Positions 43,148-53,805 of a stretch of 64,000 bases of DNA are shown one piece after another (positions within the stretch are counted from its first letter, which is position 1; the number at the start of each line of letters is the position of its first letter). The DNA is from Jiangella asiatica (lineage in GTDB: Bacteria > Actinomycetota > Actinomycetes > Jiangellales > Jiangellaceae). The stretch lies in the NCBI RefSeq assembly GCF_004349065.1, contig NZ_SMKZ01000020.1, positions 1 to 64,000 on the forward strand, given 5' to 3'. The notes beneath the pieces are model-generated. The model saw only the letters and a list, made by a program, of their open reading frames with translations, was not told the origin of the DNA and made no database searches. Both the position numbers and the translations under genes were made by a program.

Positions 43148-44200
43148 TCAGGCTGGGTAGACGTTGATCTCGGTCGCCTTCACCGACGCCCACACCGTGC
43201 TGCCCGGCTCCAACCGCAGGTCGGCGACGGCGAGCGGCGTCACGTCCGCGAGCACCGACACCGGGCCGTCGGTAGTGACACGGACGAGGTCGCCGTGCGC
43301 TTCGAGGTCAGTGATCACCAGCTCCCACGCGTTGCGCGCCGACCCTTCCGGCCGGCGCGGGCTCAGCGTCACCGCGACGGGCGCGAACGCCACGTGCACC
43401 GGGCCGAACGCGTCGTGCGCCAGCGCCACCGTGGCGCCGGTCGGCAGTTCCGCGACCCGTCCGTCCGCCACGCCGCGGAGCAGGTTCAGCCCGACCAGAC
43501 GCGCGACGTAGTCAGTCCGGGGGCGACGGGCCACCTCCGCCGGCTGGCCCTCCTGCACGACGGTGCCGCGTTCCAGCACGACGACTCGGTCGCCCAGCAC
43601 CATGGCCTCCAGCGGATCGTGCGTGACGACGACCGTGCAGCCGCCGTACCCCGCGAGGTGCCGGCGAAGCTCAGCCCGGACCGCCGGACGGGTACCGGCG
43701 TCGAGGGCGGCCAGCGGTTCGTCCAGCAGCAGCAGCCGCGGCTCGACGATGAGCGCCCGGGCCAGCGCGACCCGCTGGGCCTGACCACCGGAGAGCTCAC
43801 CGGGACGCCGTCGTTCGTAGCCGCCGAGCCCCACCCGGTCCAGCCACTCGCGGGCGCGCCGGCGGGCGGGCTCGCGCGCAACCCCGCGGGAACGCAGCCC
43901 GAACGCGACGTTCTCCAGCACGCTCATCCTCGGGAACAGCAGGTAGTCCTGGACCACCATGCCGACGCGGCGCTCGCGCGGCCGGACGTGGGAGCCGGCG
44001 GCCACGTCGTCAAGCGTCGTGCCGTTCAGCTCGACCCGGCCGTCGTCGGGCCGCAGCGTCCCGGCCAGCAGTTGCAGCAGCGTCGACTTGCCCGCTCCGT
44101 TGGGCCCGAGCAGTGCCACCACCTCGCCGGCTCCGACGGTGAGCGCGGCGTCGAGCCTCAGGTCGCCCCGGTTCAGGGTCAACCGTGCGAACAGGCTCAT
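43148..44200 (-). CDS. modC: Molybdate ABC importer ATPase
   Basis: 350 aa from ATG 44200, overlapping the modB stop by 4 bp. P-loop GPNGAGKST, Q-loop VVQDYLLF, signature LSGGQAQRVALARAL, Walker B LLLLDEPLAALD and a C-terminal TOBE-type regulatory domain (SVLADVTPLAVADLRLEPG, then VWASVKATEINVYPA) that binds oxyanion. Energises molybdate (or tungstate) uptake. Followed directly by repeat family B. Confidence 0.93.
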   Translation of the reverse strand: MSLFARLTLNRGDLRLDAALTVGAGEVVALLGPNGAGKSTLLQLLAGTLRPDDGRVELNGTTLDDVAAGSHVRPRERRVGMVVQDYLLFPRMSVLENVAFGLRSRGVAREPARRRAREWLDRVGLGGYERRRPGELSGGQAQRVALARALIVEPRLLLLDEPLAALDAGTRPAVRAELRRHLAGYGGCTVVVTHDPLEAMVLGDRVVVLERGTVVQEGQPAEVARRPRTDYVARLVGLNLLRGVADGRVAELPTGATVALAHDAFGPVHVAFAPVAVTLSPRRPEGSARNAWELVITDLEAHGDLVRVTTDGPVSVLADVTPLAVADLRLEPGSTVWASVKATEINVYPA

Positions 44201-45006
44201 GCGCTGCTGCCGATCCAACGGTCACGCAGGCCGACCAGGATGGCCACCGAGACCACGATCATGAGCAGGCTCAACACGATGGCCACCTCGCTGTCGCCGG
44301 CGCCGATGGCCACGTAGGCCTCGATCGGCAGCGTGCGGGTGGTGCCAGGGAGGCTGCCGGCGAAGGTCACCGTCGCGCCGAACTCGCCGAGTGCCCGCGC
44401 CCAGCACAGCACCGCGCCGGCCAGCACGCCCGGCGCGACGGCCGGCAGCGTCACCCGCCGGAACGTCGTCCACGACGTGGCGCCCAGCGTGGCTGCGACG
44501 TCCTCGTACCGGCGGTCGGTGGTGCGCAGTGCGCCTTCGACCGCCACGATGAGGAACGGCATCGCGACGAACACCTGCGCCAGGACGACCGCGGTGGTCG
44601 TGAACGGCAGGCTCACCCCGAAGGTCTCGTCCATCCAGCCGCCGATCACGCCACGCCGACCGAAGACCATGAGCAGCGCCACCCCGCCGATGACCGGCGG
44701 CAGTACCAGCGGCACCGTCACCACGCCACGCAGCAGCGACCGGCCCGGGAGCGCCGTGCGGGCGAGCAGCCAGGCGACCGGGACGCCGCAGACCAGGGCA
44801 ACCAGCGTCGCCGCCGTCGCCGTCGTCAGCGACAGCCGCAGCGCCGTCAGCACCGCCTCCGAGGTCAGGATGGACGGCAGGTCGCTCCACGGCGCCCGCA
44901 GCACCAGGCCCAGCATCGGCAGCACCAGGATCGCGACGCCGACCAGCGCCGGGATCAGCAGGCCGGCCGGGACCCGCAGATCGTCGGTGCGACGAGGGCG
45001 GCTCAC
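44197..45006 (-). CDS. modB: Molybdate ABC importer permease
   Basis: 269 aa from GTG 45006, overlapping modA by 4 bp. Typical ModB/CysT-like permease with six helices, the LPPVIGGVALLMVFGRRG motif that distinguishes ModB, and the coupling loop YEDVAATLGATSWTTFRRVTL. The C-terminus ARALGEFGATVTFAGSLPG is diagnostic of the family. Confidence 0.94.
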   Translation of the reverse strand: MSRPRRTDDLRVPAGLLIPALVGVAILVLPMLGLVLRAPWSDLPSILTSEAVLTALRLSLTTATAATLVALVCGVPVAWLLARTALPGRSLLRGVVTVPLVLPPVIGGVALLMVFGRRGVIGGWMDETFGVSLPFTTTAVVLAQVFVAMPFLIVAVEGALRTTDRRYEDVAATLGATSWTTFRRVTLPAVAPGVLAGAVLCWARALGEFGATVTFAGSLPGTTRTLPIEAYVAIGAGDSEVAIVLSLLMIVVSVAILVGLRDRWIGSSA

Positions 45007-45812
45007 GGCTCCAGGAAACCAGCCTCGGCGAGGACCGAGCGGCCGAGCTCGCCGGTGATCGCCCCGGCGATCGCGCGGGCACCGTCGGGGTTCGCAGCGT
45101 CGGCGAGGAGCGCCACCGGGTAGTCGTTGACGATCTCGTCGGCTTCCGGGACGTCGAGGGTCTCGATGTCGTCACCTTCGGCGGCCGCGTCGGTGCGGTA
45201 GATCAGCGCCGCGTCCGCCTCTCCGAGCGCGACCAGCGACGCCGCCTCTTTGACGTCCGTCGTCAACGTGTCCGGCGCCGCCGTCACCCCGGCCGCGTCG
45301 AGCAGTCGCTCGGCCGCCGCGCCGCACGGGACCTGCGGCTCGCAGACGGCGACGCGCAGGTCGTCGTCGGCGAGGTCGGCCAGGCCGGTGACACCGGCGG
45401 GGTTGCCGGCGGGGACCGCCAGCGTGAGCGCGTTGCGGGCGAAGACCACCGGCTCGCCGTCGACCACGTCCGCGGCGACCGCTTCGTCCATGGTCGTGGG
45501 GTCGGCGGTGGCCAGCACGTCGGCCGGCGCGCCGGAGATGACCTGCTCGACCAGGCCGGAGCTGGGGCCGAAGGAGAAGACGACCTCGAGGTCCGGGTAC
45601 TCGCGGGCGAGCTGCCCGGCCAGTTCCTCGAACGACTCCGTCAACGACGCCGCGGCCAGGACGGTGACCGTGCCGCTCGGCGTGTCACCCTGGCCGCTCG
45701 CCGTGTCGCTACCGGCGCCCACCTGGGGGTCCTCGTCGTCGTCGCAGCCGACCGTGGGCAGCACGATCGCCACCGCCACAGCGAGGACGGTGTAGCGCGC
45801 GCCGCGGCTCAT
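45003..45812 (-). CDS. modA: Molybdate-binding lipoprotein
   Basis: 269 aa. Signal peptide YTVLAVAVAIVLPTVGC with lipobox-like PTVG-C and acidic linker. The ModA oxyanion site segments VTVLAAASLTESFEELAG and VFSFGPSSGLVEQV supply the Ser residues that hydrogen-bond molybdate. ATG 45812 overlaps the regulator stop by 4 bp. First transport gene of the mod operon. Confidence 0.94.
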   Translation of the reverse strand: MSRGARYTVLAVAVAIVLPTVGCDDDEDPQVGAGSDTASGQGDTPSGTVTVLAAASLTESFEELAGQLAREYPDLEVVFSFGPSSGLVEQVISGAPADVLATADPTTMDEAVAADVVDGEPVVFARNALTLAVPAGNPAGVTGLADLADDDLRVAVCEPQVPCGAAAERLLDAAGVTAAPDTLTTDVKEAASLVALGEADAALIYRTDAAAEGDDIETLDVPEADEIVNDYPVALLADAANPDGARAIAGAITGELGRSVLAEAGFLEP

Positions 45813-46213
45813 GCCCGGCCCGACGGGAGGTCGACGACGACGTTCGTGGCCTTGATCGACGCGATGGCCGCGACGCCGACTTCGAGCCCGAGCTCGTCGG
45901 CTGCCTCCCGGCTCATCAAGGACACCACCCGATGCGGACCGGCCTGGATCTCCACCTGAGCCATCAGGCCGTCCTTCCGCACGCCGATGACGATGCCGGG
46001 AAAGTGGTTGCGCGCGGACTCGCGCGGGGTAGGCAGGGCGGTCTCGCCGGGGACGATCTCGCGGGCGACCCGGGCCAGCTCGACCCCGTCGACGACCATG
46101 CGCCCGGCGTCGTCGCGGTCGATCCGCAGCCGGCCGGTCTCGGCCCACCGGCGCAGGGAGTCGTCGCTCATCCCGAGGAGGCGAGCGGCGTCTGCGACCC
46201 GAAATTGCGGCAC
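45809..46213 (-). CDS. HTH-TOBE regulator of the mod operon (ModE-like)
   Basis: 134 aa from GTG 46213. Residues 1-50 are an excisionase/MerR-like HTH (QFRVADAARLLGMSDDSLRR); residues ~65-132 are a TOBE/MopI domain (GIVIGVRKDGLMAQVEIQAG, then GVAAIASIKATNVVVDLPSG) that binds molybdate or molybdopterin. This short architecture is the common actinobacterial stand-in for ModE. TATGCT ends 8 nt before the GTG and there is no ribosome site, so the message may be leaderless; ATG 46225 is an alternative start. No Moco riboswitch is apparent upstream. Confidence 0.88.
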   Translation of the reverse strand: MPQFRVADAARLLGMSDDSLRRWAETGRLRIDRDDAGRMVVDGVELARVAREIVPGETALPTPRESARNHFPGIVIGVRKDGLMAQVEIQAGPHRVVSLMSREAADELGLEVGVAAIASIKATNVVVDLPSGRA

Positions 46214-46355
46214 GAAACACAGCATAGACCCGCATCTGAGGAATCGGAGTCGCGGCGTCGCCGTGATCGCAGAAGGCCAGCGCGCATTGCAGGTAGTCGC
46301 ACTGATCGTCACCGTGCCGCCATCGGCGGCGCGACGACTCGTGGGCCGCCAAGAG

Positions 46356-46757
46356 TCAGCGACGGCGTGACGCCAGCCGCCGCAGCAGGATCGCGGCGAC
46401 CACGACCAGCCCCAACCATCCGAGGGCACCCCAGATGATCCGCGACGGGCCCCATCCCCATCCGCGGTCGCCGTTCTCACCGTCGTCGGCGACCTGCACG
46501 GCCCGGGCGGGCGTGGCCCGTTCCGGCGCGGCCAGCTTGGGCGCGGCCTGCGACCGGCCGGCATGGAGGTCGGCGGCAGCAACCGCGGCGCCACGATCGG
46601 CGGAGATCGCGGCCGGCAGGACGATCGTCGAGCCGCCTGGTTCGGCAGCGGCTGTCGCATCGGCAGAGCCCGCCGAGGCGATCACGACGCCAACGAGCAC
46701 CGCGCTCGCCGAGCGAGCCAGTCCCCCTAACGCCCCCATCACGGCAGTATCGCTCAC
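46356..46757 (-). CDS. Small secreted, C-terminally membrane-anchored protein
   Basis: 133 aa. An N-terminal signal-like helix (SASAVLVGVVIASAGSADA), an Ala-rich extracytoplasmic segment, and a C-terminal helix (IIWGALGWLGLVVVAAILL) ending RRLASRRR. It has the plan of a surface protein but no LPxTG-type sortase motif. No domain recognised. Start is uncertain (GTG 46757 or ATG 46739); a palindrome CACCGCGGTG covers the upstream region. Confidence 0.6.
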   Translation of the reverse strand: MSDTAVMGALGGLARSASAVLVGVVIASAGSADATAAAEPGGSTIVLPAAISADRGAAVAAADLHAGRSQAAPKLAAPERATPARAVQVADDGENGDRGWGWGPSRIIWGALGWLGLVVVAAILLRRLASRRR

Positions 46758-46922
46758 CGCGGTGAATCCGCGGTGACCTCCATCCGCACGTTCGGCCTAC
46801 GCATGGAGTCGTGGCTCTCCCCGGCCGCTGGCAACGAGCCGCCGGGGGTGACGCTCACGCCAACACTCGGCGCCAGCGTCACCCTCGTCGATGCCATGAC
46901 CATGCTCGCGCCGTCCCGGCGG

Positions 46923-47645
46923 TCAGTGGCCGAGCAGGGAGCGCCGCTCGCGCGGCGGGCGGACGGTGAGCTCGCCGAGGAACACGAAGCCGCGCACGTG
47001 GTAGATCGGGCTGCCGGGGGTGACCTCGGACTTCAGCTTCATCCTCCGCTCGCCCAGGATGTTCGCGCCCTCCTCGAGCCGGACGTCGATGCCCTCGGGG
47101 ACGATGAGGGTGATGCTGCCGAGGACCACGCCGACCTGGATCTCGATCTCACGCGACCGCACGATGGCCTCGGTGAAGTCGAGCACGACCTCGCCCAGCA
47201 CGGACGTGACGTCCATGCGCGCCGGGACCTCCCAGCGGCCCTTGCGCTTCTCGGTGCTGAGCACCGTGGTGATGCGTTCGGAGGGACGGAGCGGGCCGCC
47301 GGCCGCCGGAAGCGGGGTGGCACCCGCCGCCGCGCCGGCGACCGGGGCATTTGGGACTCGCGGTCCCGCGACTGGAGCGTTCGGTGGAGGCACCCGCCCC
47401 TGCTGCCAATGGGTCACCGAGGTGCCGCCGGGCAGCGGGTACGGGCCCTGCGGCAGGTCGCGGGTGATGGGCTGGAGATCGCCATAGGTGCGAGCGCTGA
47501 ACGTCGCCTCGAGCCGCTCCTCCAACTCCGAGAGGGTCAACCGGCCGTCACCGGCGGCCTGGCGCAGCGCCTCGGCGACCCGTTCACGGTCGACGTCTGA
47601 GCAGCGCAGATCAGCGGCGCTGCGAACGTCGGGAACCTCGCTCAT
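46923..47645 (-). CDS. DUF1707 protein with LiaF-like C-terminal domain
   Basis: 240 aa. DUF1707 at the N-terminus (LRCSDVDRERVAEALRQAAG, GRLTLSELEERLEAT), a Pro/Ala/Gly linker (~80-125), then a beta-helical DUF2154/LiaF-like domain (SVLGEVVLDFTEAIVRSREI, VLGSITLIVPEGIDV). LiaF homologues sense cell-envelope stress. ATG 47645 overlaps the stop of the related upstream gene by 4 bp, so the two are a cotranscribed pair. No membrane helix is seen. Confidence 0.87.
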   Translation of the reverse strand: MSEVPDVRSAADLRCSDVDRERVAEALRQAAGDGRLTLSELEERLEATFSARTYGDLQPITRDLPQGPYPLPGGTSVTHWQQGRVPPPNAPVAGPRVPNAPVAGAAAGATPLPAAGGPLRPSERITTVLSTEKRKGRWEVPARMDVTSVLGEVVLDFTEAIVRSREIEIQVGVVLGSITLIVPEGIDVRLEEGANILGERRMKLKSEVTPGSPIYHVRGFVFLGELTVRPPRERRSLLGH

Positions 47646-48271
47646 GCCTCACCCACGGACTTGCGCTGGACGTTGACGCCGCCGAACACGGCCTTGCCGG
47701 TGATCCGGACGAGCGGTGCGGCGGGGCCGGGCTGGCGCCGGTGGCTGGCGTCGTCGTTGAAGGCACCGAAGACGCCGTTGCCGTCGACCTGGACCCGGAC
47801 GTCGTCCGGGACCACGATGTTCACGCCGCCGAAGACCGCCTTGATGTCGATCTGGACCTCGGCGGTCTCAAGCGTGGCCTCGCGCAGGTCGAGGTCGGCT
47901 CCGCCGAAGACGGCCTTGATGTAGTAGTAACTGGGGACGACCCAGTCGCCGCGCCGTTGGATGCCGCTGAACACGACCTTCGCTGACCGCGACCCGGGCT
48001 GGCCGCCCACCCGGCCGGCCACCACCGGCGCCGGGTTCGCGCGGACCGCGGGCGGGCGCACGACTGGCGGCAGCGGGATGTCGCCGGGCAGGTCGCGCAC
48101 GACGGGTTCGAAGTCGGCGTACGTCTTGGCGGCGTAGAGGGCATCGATGCGCTCCTCCAGCTCGGTCAGGCTCAACCGGCCGTCGGAGGCGGCCTGCCGC
48201 AAGACGTCGGCGACGCGCTCCCGATCGGCGTCGGATGCCCGCAGCGAACGCTGGTCGCGAGTCTCGTCCAC
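47642..48271 (-). CDS. DUF1707 protein with repeated VFGG LiaF-like domain
   Basis: 209 aa from GTG 48271 with AAGG nine bases upstream. DUF1707 (LRASDADRERVADVLRQAAS, LSLTELEERIDAL) then a C-terminal beta-solenoid in which KAVFGGADLDL, KAVFGGVNIVV, NGVFGAFND and KAVFGGVNV repeat. It is a paralogue of the downstream gene, with which it overlaps by 4 bp. The two may form a heteromeric envelope sensor (inference). Confidence 0.87.
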   Translation of the reverse strand: MDETRDQRSLRASDADRERVADVLRQAASDGRLSLTELEERIDALYAAKTYADFEPVVRDLPGDIPLPPVVRPPAVRANPAPVVAGRVGGQPGSRSAKVVFSGIQRRGDWVVPSYYYIKAVFGGADLDLREATLETAEVQIDIKAVFGGVNIVVPDDVRVQVDGNGVFGAFNDDASHRRQPGPAAPLVRITGKAVFGGVNVQRKSVGEA

Positions 48272-48445
48272 AACCCATGACCTTAGCAATCACCAGGCCA
48301 TCCAGAAGGAGGAGAACGCCCTGCTCTCTGCCCCCGCAGGATGAGCCGGACGCATCAGGGACGACCGATCACCCGATCGTCGAGTAGATGTCGACCGATC
48401 GCCGCCGCTCGGCCTGCGAGGACGGTCCGCTCCGTTCGGCGCGGC

Positions 48446-49753
<1,308 letters not shown>

Positions 49754-49779
49754 GGGTTTCTCCTCCAGTTGCTACGGGG

Positions 49780-50631
49780 TCAGCCCTTGACGGCGCCCTG
49801 GGTCAGGCCGGACACGATCCGGCGTTGGAACAGCAGGACGAGGACGACGACGGGGATGGTGACGACGACGGCGGCGGCGGCTATCGGGCCGGTGGGCTCC
49901 TCGAACTGGGAGGCGCCGGTGAAGAACGCCAGCGCCGCAGGCACCGGCCGGGCCGCGTCCGTCGACGTCAGCGAGATTCCGTAGACGAAGTCGTTCCACG
50001 CGATGAAGAACGAGATGATGGCCGTGGTGAACACGCCCGGTGTCGCGAGCGGCACGATGACCTTGCGGAACGCCTGCCAGGTGGTGGCACCGTCGACCTG
50101 CGCGGCCTGCTCCAGCTCCCAAGGGATCTGCCGGAAGAACGCCGACAGCGTCCAGATCGAGATCGGCAGCGTCAGCGACAGGTAGGGGATGATCAGGCCG
50201 GGCCAGGTGTCGTACAGGCCGATGTTGCGCCACAGGTTGAACAGCGGCGTCACGATCGAGATGACCGGGAAGATGGCCACCGCGAGCGCCGTCGTCAGGA
50301 TCAGCCGCTTGCCCGGGAAGTCAAGCCGGGCGATCGCGTAGGCGGCGAACGTGGCCAGCACCACGGAGATGAACGTCGCGATGAGCGAGATGCCGATGGA
50401 GTTGCGCAGCGAGGACAGGAAGAGGTCCTGTGCGTCGCCGCGGAGGATGTTGTCGTAGTTGTCCCATACCCAGGTGGTCGGGAGGAACTGGCCCGTCCCG
50501 AGGTCACTGGCCGTCTTGAACGACAGCGAGACGATCCAGGCCACCGGGAACAGCGCGTAGACGATCACGACGACGCCGGCGACCCACCACCACGCCTTGG
50601 TGCCGCGCGAGAGCTGACCCTCGTCCATCAC
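49780..50631 (-). CDS. Carbohydrate ABC importer permease (SugB/MalG type)
   Basis: 283 aa, six membrane helices. The EAA loop [24 protein letters not shown] docks on the ATPase (only its core is quoted), and [18 protein letters not shown] is the typical preceding segment. ATG 50631 overlaps the upstream permease stop by 4 bp. Confidence 0.93.
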   Translation of the reverse strand: MMDEGQLSRGTKAWWWVAGVVVIVYALFPVAWIVSLSFKTASDLGTGQFLPTTWVWDNYDNILRGDAQDLFLSSLRNSIGISLIATFISVVLATFAAYAIARLDFPGKRLILTTALAVAIFPVISIVTPLFNLWRNIGLYDTWPGLIIPYLSLTLPISIWTLSAFFRQIPWELEQAAQVDGATTWQAFRKVIVPLATPGVFTTAIISFFIAWNDFVYGISLTSTDAARPVPAALAFFTGASQFEEPTGPIAAAAVVVTIPVVVLVLLFQRRIVSGLTQGAVKG

Positions 50632-51584
50632 CGCTCACCCCTCGCGCTGGCCAGGTCGACCTTGAACAGTTTGATGAACAGGAAGCTGATGAGCACGACG
50701 CACAGGAACAACAGCACCGACACCGCCGATCCGAGGCCGATCTCGAGCCGGCTGATCGTCTGTCTGTACGCCAGGAACGACACGACCTCGGTGTCGTTCG
50801 CGCCCTGGGTCATGATGAACACGTTGTCGAAGATGCGGAACGCGTCGAGGGTCCGGAACAACAAGGCGACCATGATGGCCGCCTTCATGTTCGGGATGGT
50901 CACCTTGTACATGCGCTGCCACCAGGTGGCGCCGTCGACCTTGGCCGCCTCCTGCAGCTCCTCCGGCACCTGTGCCAGGCCGGCCAGCAGGAGAAGCGAG
51001 ATGAACGGCGTCGTCTTCCAGATCTCCGAGGCGATGATGACGGTGACCGACGTGCCGAACTCGCCGAACCAGTTGGTGTTCTCGCTGATGCCGGGGAGCC
51101 AGCCGAACCACGAGTTGACGAACCCGGAGTTGATGTCGAACGCGTAGAACCACGCGAACGCCGACACCACGGTGATGATGGCGTACGGGACGAGAATGGC
51201 CGTGCGCAGGATCGGCCGCAGGGTGGTGAGGGCCCGGTGCATCACCAGCGCCAGCGCGAACCCCAGGATCGCCTCGATTGCGACCGTGATGACGGTGATC
51301 AGCACGGTGACGCCGACGGCCTGCCACCACACGCCGTCGCTCAGCACGACCAGGTAGTTGTTGAGCCAGTTGAACTCGCGGGCGTCGGGGTCGGTCAGCC
51401 GGAACTTGAACAGCGACTCGTAGAATGCTTGAGCGATCGGGTACGCCGTGACCAGCAGCATCACGACGAATGCTGGACCAGCCAGGTACCAGCCGAGGCG
51501 ACGTTCCGCCCGGGCGCGGTCGGTGGCGGGCGCGGGCTGCGCCGCCGCCGAACCGACGCTGTCCGGGGCCTCTGTGACGCTCAT
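50628..51584 (-). CDS. Carbohydrate ABC importer permease (SugA/MalF type)
   Basis: 318 aa. After a ~28-residue Ala/Pro-rich N-terminus, six to seven membrane helices, [20 protein letters not shown], and the coupling loop [20 protein letters not shown]. Last codons of the binding-protein gene overlap its ATG by 4 bp. With its neighbours it forms the gene order lpqY-sugA-sugB-sugC known from the mycobacterial trehalose recycling importer. Confidence 0.93.
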   Translation of the reverse strand: MSVTEAPDSVGSAAAQPAPATDRARAERRLGWYLAGPAFVVMLLVTAYPIAQAFYESLFKFRLTDPDAREFNWLNNYLVVLSDGVWWQAVGVTVLITVITVAIEAILGFALALVMHRALTTLRPILRTAILVPYAIITVVSAFAWFYAFDINSGFVNSWFGWLPGISENTNWFGEFGTSVTVIIASEIWKTTPFISLLLLAGLAQVPEELQEAAKVDGATWWQRMYKVTIPNMKAAIMVALLFRTLDAFRIFDNVFIMTQGANDTEVVSFLAYRQTISRLEIGLGSAVSVLLFLCVVLISFLFIKLFKVDLASARGER

Positions 51585-52870
51585 AGCAACCGCTCCCCCT
51601 TCAGAACCTCAGTTATCAGGGTGGTGGCCTCCTCAGGCGAGGAGCCCGGCGACACCGAGCTCGGCGGATGCCAGGTGGACTGGAGTCCGGACGAGACCTC
51701 GTTGTAGTACGGCGTCTGCGGCCGTGGTGCCGCGACCTCGAGCGACTCGCGGATCAGGTCGGCCATCGGGAAGGTCTCCCGCACCTCCGGGTCGTCGTAC
51801 GCCTCGGTGTTGGAGGCCGGGTTGCCGTTGGTGACCATGTAGTACGCCTGGTTCTCGGGCGTGACGATGCATTCCGCGGCCTCGAGCGCGAAGTCGGGAT
51901 GCTCGCTGAAGGCGCCGATGCCGAGGTTGATGCCACCGTAGGGCGGACGCGTCTCCTCACCCTCGGCGACCGCCGGGTACAGCGCCCAGCCGATGTCGTC
52001 GACCAGGGACTGGTCGAGGTTGCCGCCCTCGACGCCGGCGAGCGTCGCGGCCCAGACGAACGGCCAGTTGACCATGAACGAGCCCTGGTCGCCCTGGAAC
52101 TGCAGCATGGCGCCGTTCTCGTCCTGGTTGGCCAGCCCGGGACCGCCCAGGCCGTTGCGGGCGATGTCTTCGATGACCTGGGCCGCGGCTTGGCCGGCCT
52201 CGGACTCCAGGCCGAGCTGCACCTGGTCGGCCGGCGCCTCGGGGTTCTCCAAAATCTCGCCGCCGGCCGACGTGACCAGTGCGTTGATCCACACCGTCAG
52301 CGCCTCGGCCCGGATGCCCTGCACGCCAAGGAACTTGTCCTGCGACTGCGCGGCGTCGATGACCTGCTGCCAGGTGACCGGCTCGTTCTCCGGGTCCAGG
52401 CCGGCGGCCTCGGCGACCGACCGGCGGTACCAGAGCAGCTGGGTGTTGGCCCAGAACGGGACGGCGACGAGCTCGTCGCGCCAGGTGGCACCGTCGATGG
52501 CACCCTGCACGACGTTCTCGGTGACCGTGTCGGCGACGTCGTCGGGGATCTCGGCGAGGAAGCCCGCCTCCGCGAACTCCGGGATGAACGGCGGGTCGAG
52601 GCTGATGATGTCGATGGACGAGTCGTTGGCGGCCAGGCGCCGCGCCAGCTGCTCGCGTTGCGCGGACGCCTCACGGGGCAGCAGGGACGTCTGGATGCGG
52701 TACTCGCCGTCAGCGGCCTCGGTGCATCTTTGCGCCAGCTCGACCTGTCCGCCGTTGTCGGGGTTGATGTACCACGTGAGGGTCGGTGTTCCGTCATCGC
52801 TTCCGCACGCGGCGGCGAGCCCGGCCACCATGACGACGGCGGCTGCAGCGCTGGTGCTTCTCCTGCCCAC
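51581..52870 (-). CDS. Sugar ABC importer solute-binding lipoprotein (LpqY-like)
   Basis: 429 aa from GTG 52870 with GGGAGG close upstream. Signal peptide with lipobox VAGLAAAC-G. The mature protein is a family-1 sugar binder with REQLARRLAANDSSIDIISL and FIPEFAEAGFLAEI, segments I associate with LpqY-type trehalose-binding proteins, then GDQGSFMVNWPFVWA. It heads the four-gene operon; the gene order supports trehalose or a related glucoside as ligand, but this is inference from family and order. Confidence 0.9.
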   Translation of the reverse strand: MGRRSTSAAAAVVMVAGLAAACGSDDGTPTLTWYINPDNGGQVELAQRCTEAADGEYRIQTSLLPREASAQREQLARRLAANDSSIDIISLDPPFIPEFAEAGFLAEIPDDVADTVTENVVQGAIDGATWRDELVAVPFWANTQLLWYRRSVAEAAGLDPENEPVTWQQVIDAAQSQDKFLGVQGIRAEALTVWINALVTSAGGEILENPEAPADQVQLGLESEAGQAAAQVIEDIARNGLGGPGLANQDENGAMLQFQGDQGSFMVNWPFVWAATLAGVEGGNLDQSLVDDIGWALYPAVAEGEETRPPYGGINLGIGAFSEHPDFALEAAECIVTPENQAYYMVTNGNPASNTEAYDDPEVRETFPMADLIRESLEVAAPRPQTPYYNEVSSGLQSTWHPPSSVSPGSSPEEATTLITEVLKGERLL

Positions 52871-52954
52871 GTGCCCTCCCTGGAGCAGTCGCAGCACGCT
52901 CCAGTGACCGCTTCGTCATCGGAGCGTCGAGGTGTGAGTCGACGTTACGACATC

Positions 52955-52965
52955 GAGTGACACTC
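52955..52965. promoter_or_regulatory. Small palindrome between lpqY-like and spermidine-synthase-like genes
   Basis: GAGTGACACTC, perfect 5-bp arms around one base, in the 117-bp divergent intergenic region. Possible operator for the sugar importer; no regulator gene is adjacent. Confidence 0.3.
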
Positions 52966-52987
52966 GCCAAGGACATACGGTGATCCT

Positions 52988-53674
52988 GTGGACGACCTTC
53001 CGCGCACCCTCGTCCGGCACGACGGCGTCGGGGGTGAGGTGGTGGTTCGCAGCCGGTCCGGCGACTCCGGAACGATCTACGAGCTGATCGTCAACGGCAC
53101 GTTCCTCATGGACACCGCTGAGACCTCGACCGAGCGGCTCCTGGCCGGCATCCTGCTCGAGCGGCACCCGGTGCCGGAGCGGGTCCTGGTAGCCGGTCTC
53201 GGCTTCGGCTTCACCGTCGCCGAGCTACTGCGGGACGCCCGGGTCCAGGCCGTCGACGTCGTCGAGCTGGAGCCGACGCTGGTCGACGTGCTTCGTCGCG
53301 GCATCGTGCCGGGCGCGGAGGCCGTCGTCGCCGATCCCCGGGTGCGGATCGTGGTGGACGACGTCCGCGCGCTGCTACCCGCCGTGGCGCCGGCGACGTA
53401 CGACGGCATCCTGCTCGACGTCGACAACGGCCCGCACATGCTGGTGCACGAGGCGAACGCAGAGGTCTACGAGCGGCCGTTGCTGGCGCAGGCGGCGCGG
53501 GCGCTGCGGCCGGACGGCCTGCTGGTGGTGTGGTCCGCGGCGCCGTCGACGGCATTGGGCGCGGCGCTCGCGGACGCCGTCGGCGAGGTCGACGAGGTGG
53601 TCCGCACCGTGGCGCGGGAAGGCCGCGACGTCGACTACCACCTCTACGCGGCGGCGCGGTTCGAGTCGAGCTGA
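52988..53674 (+). CDS. Spermidine synthase-like protein
   Basis: 228 aa from GTG 52988. The Rossmann core of polyamine aminopropyltransferases is present: RVLVAGLGFGFTVAELLRD, VDVVELEPTLVDVLRR and YDGILLDVDNGPHML, but the N-terminal beta-tetramer domain is very short, so it may be a methyltransferase-like relative and not a true spermidine synthase. TACGGT ends 7 nt before the GTG with no ribosome site, suggesting leaderless expression. Confidence 0.82.
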   Translation: MDDLPRTLVRHDGVGGEVVVRSRSGDSGTIYELIVNGTFLMDTAETSTERLLAGILLERHPVPERVLVAGLGFGFTVAELLRDARVQAVDVVELEPTLVDVLRRGIVPGAEAVVADPRVRIVVDDVRALLPAVAPATYDGILLDVDNGPHMLVHEANAEVYERPLLAQAARALRPDGLLVVWSAAPSTALGAALADAVGEVDEVVRTVAREGRDVDYHLYAAARFESS

Positions 53675-53718
53675 CGGCTGGTGCTGCCCGCCCGCCCGTC
53701 GGCCGCGGGACGACCGAG

Positions 53719-53793
53719 CCACCACCAGGATTGTCCGTGCTCCACCAGGCCTACAGGCATGGCGCGACACGAGATTTCGTGCTGAACGTGATC
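53719..53793 (-). repeat. Dispersed hairpin repeat family A, copy 3
   Basis: Third copy, highly similar to copy 2 over its last 35 bases (GACACGAGATTTCGTGCTGA then ACGTGATCATTC). It sits between the converging spermidine-synthase-like and desaturase-like genes, 40 kb from the other copies. Confidence 0.72.
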
Positions 53794-53805
53794 ATTCGGA
53801 GGCGA

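Noticed and set aside
46214-46355. Moco riboswitch upstream of the mod operon
   Set aside because: No extended paired structure resembling it was seen, and the regulator appears leaderless.
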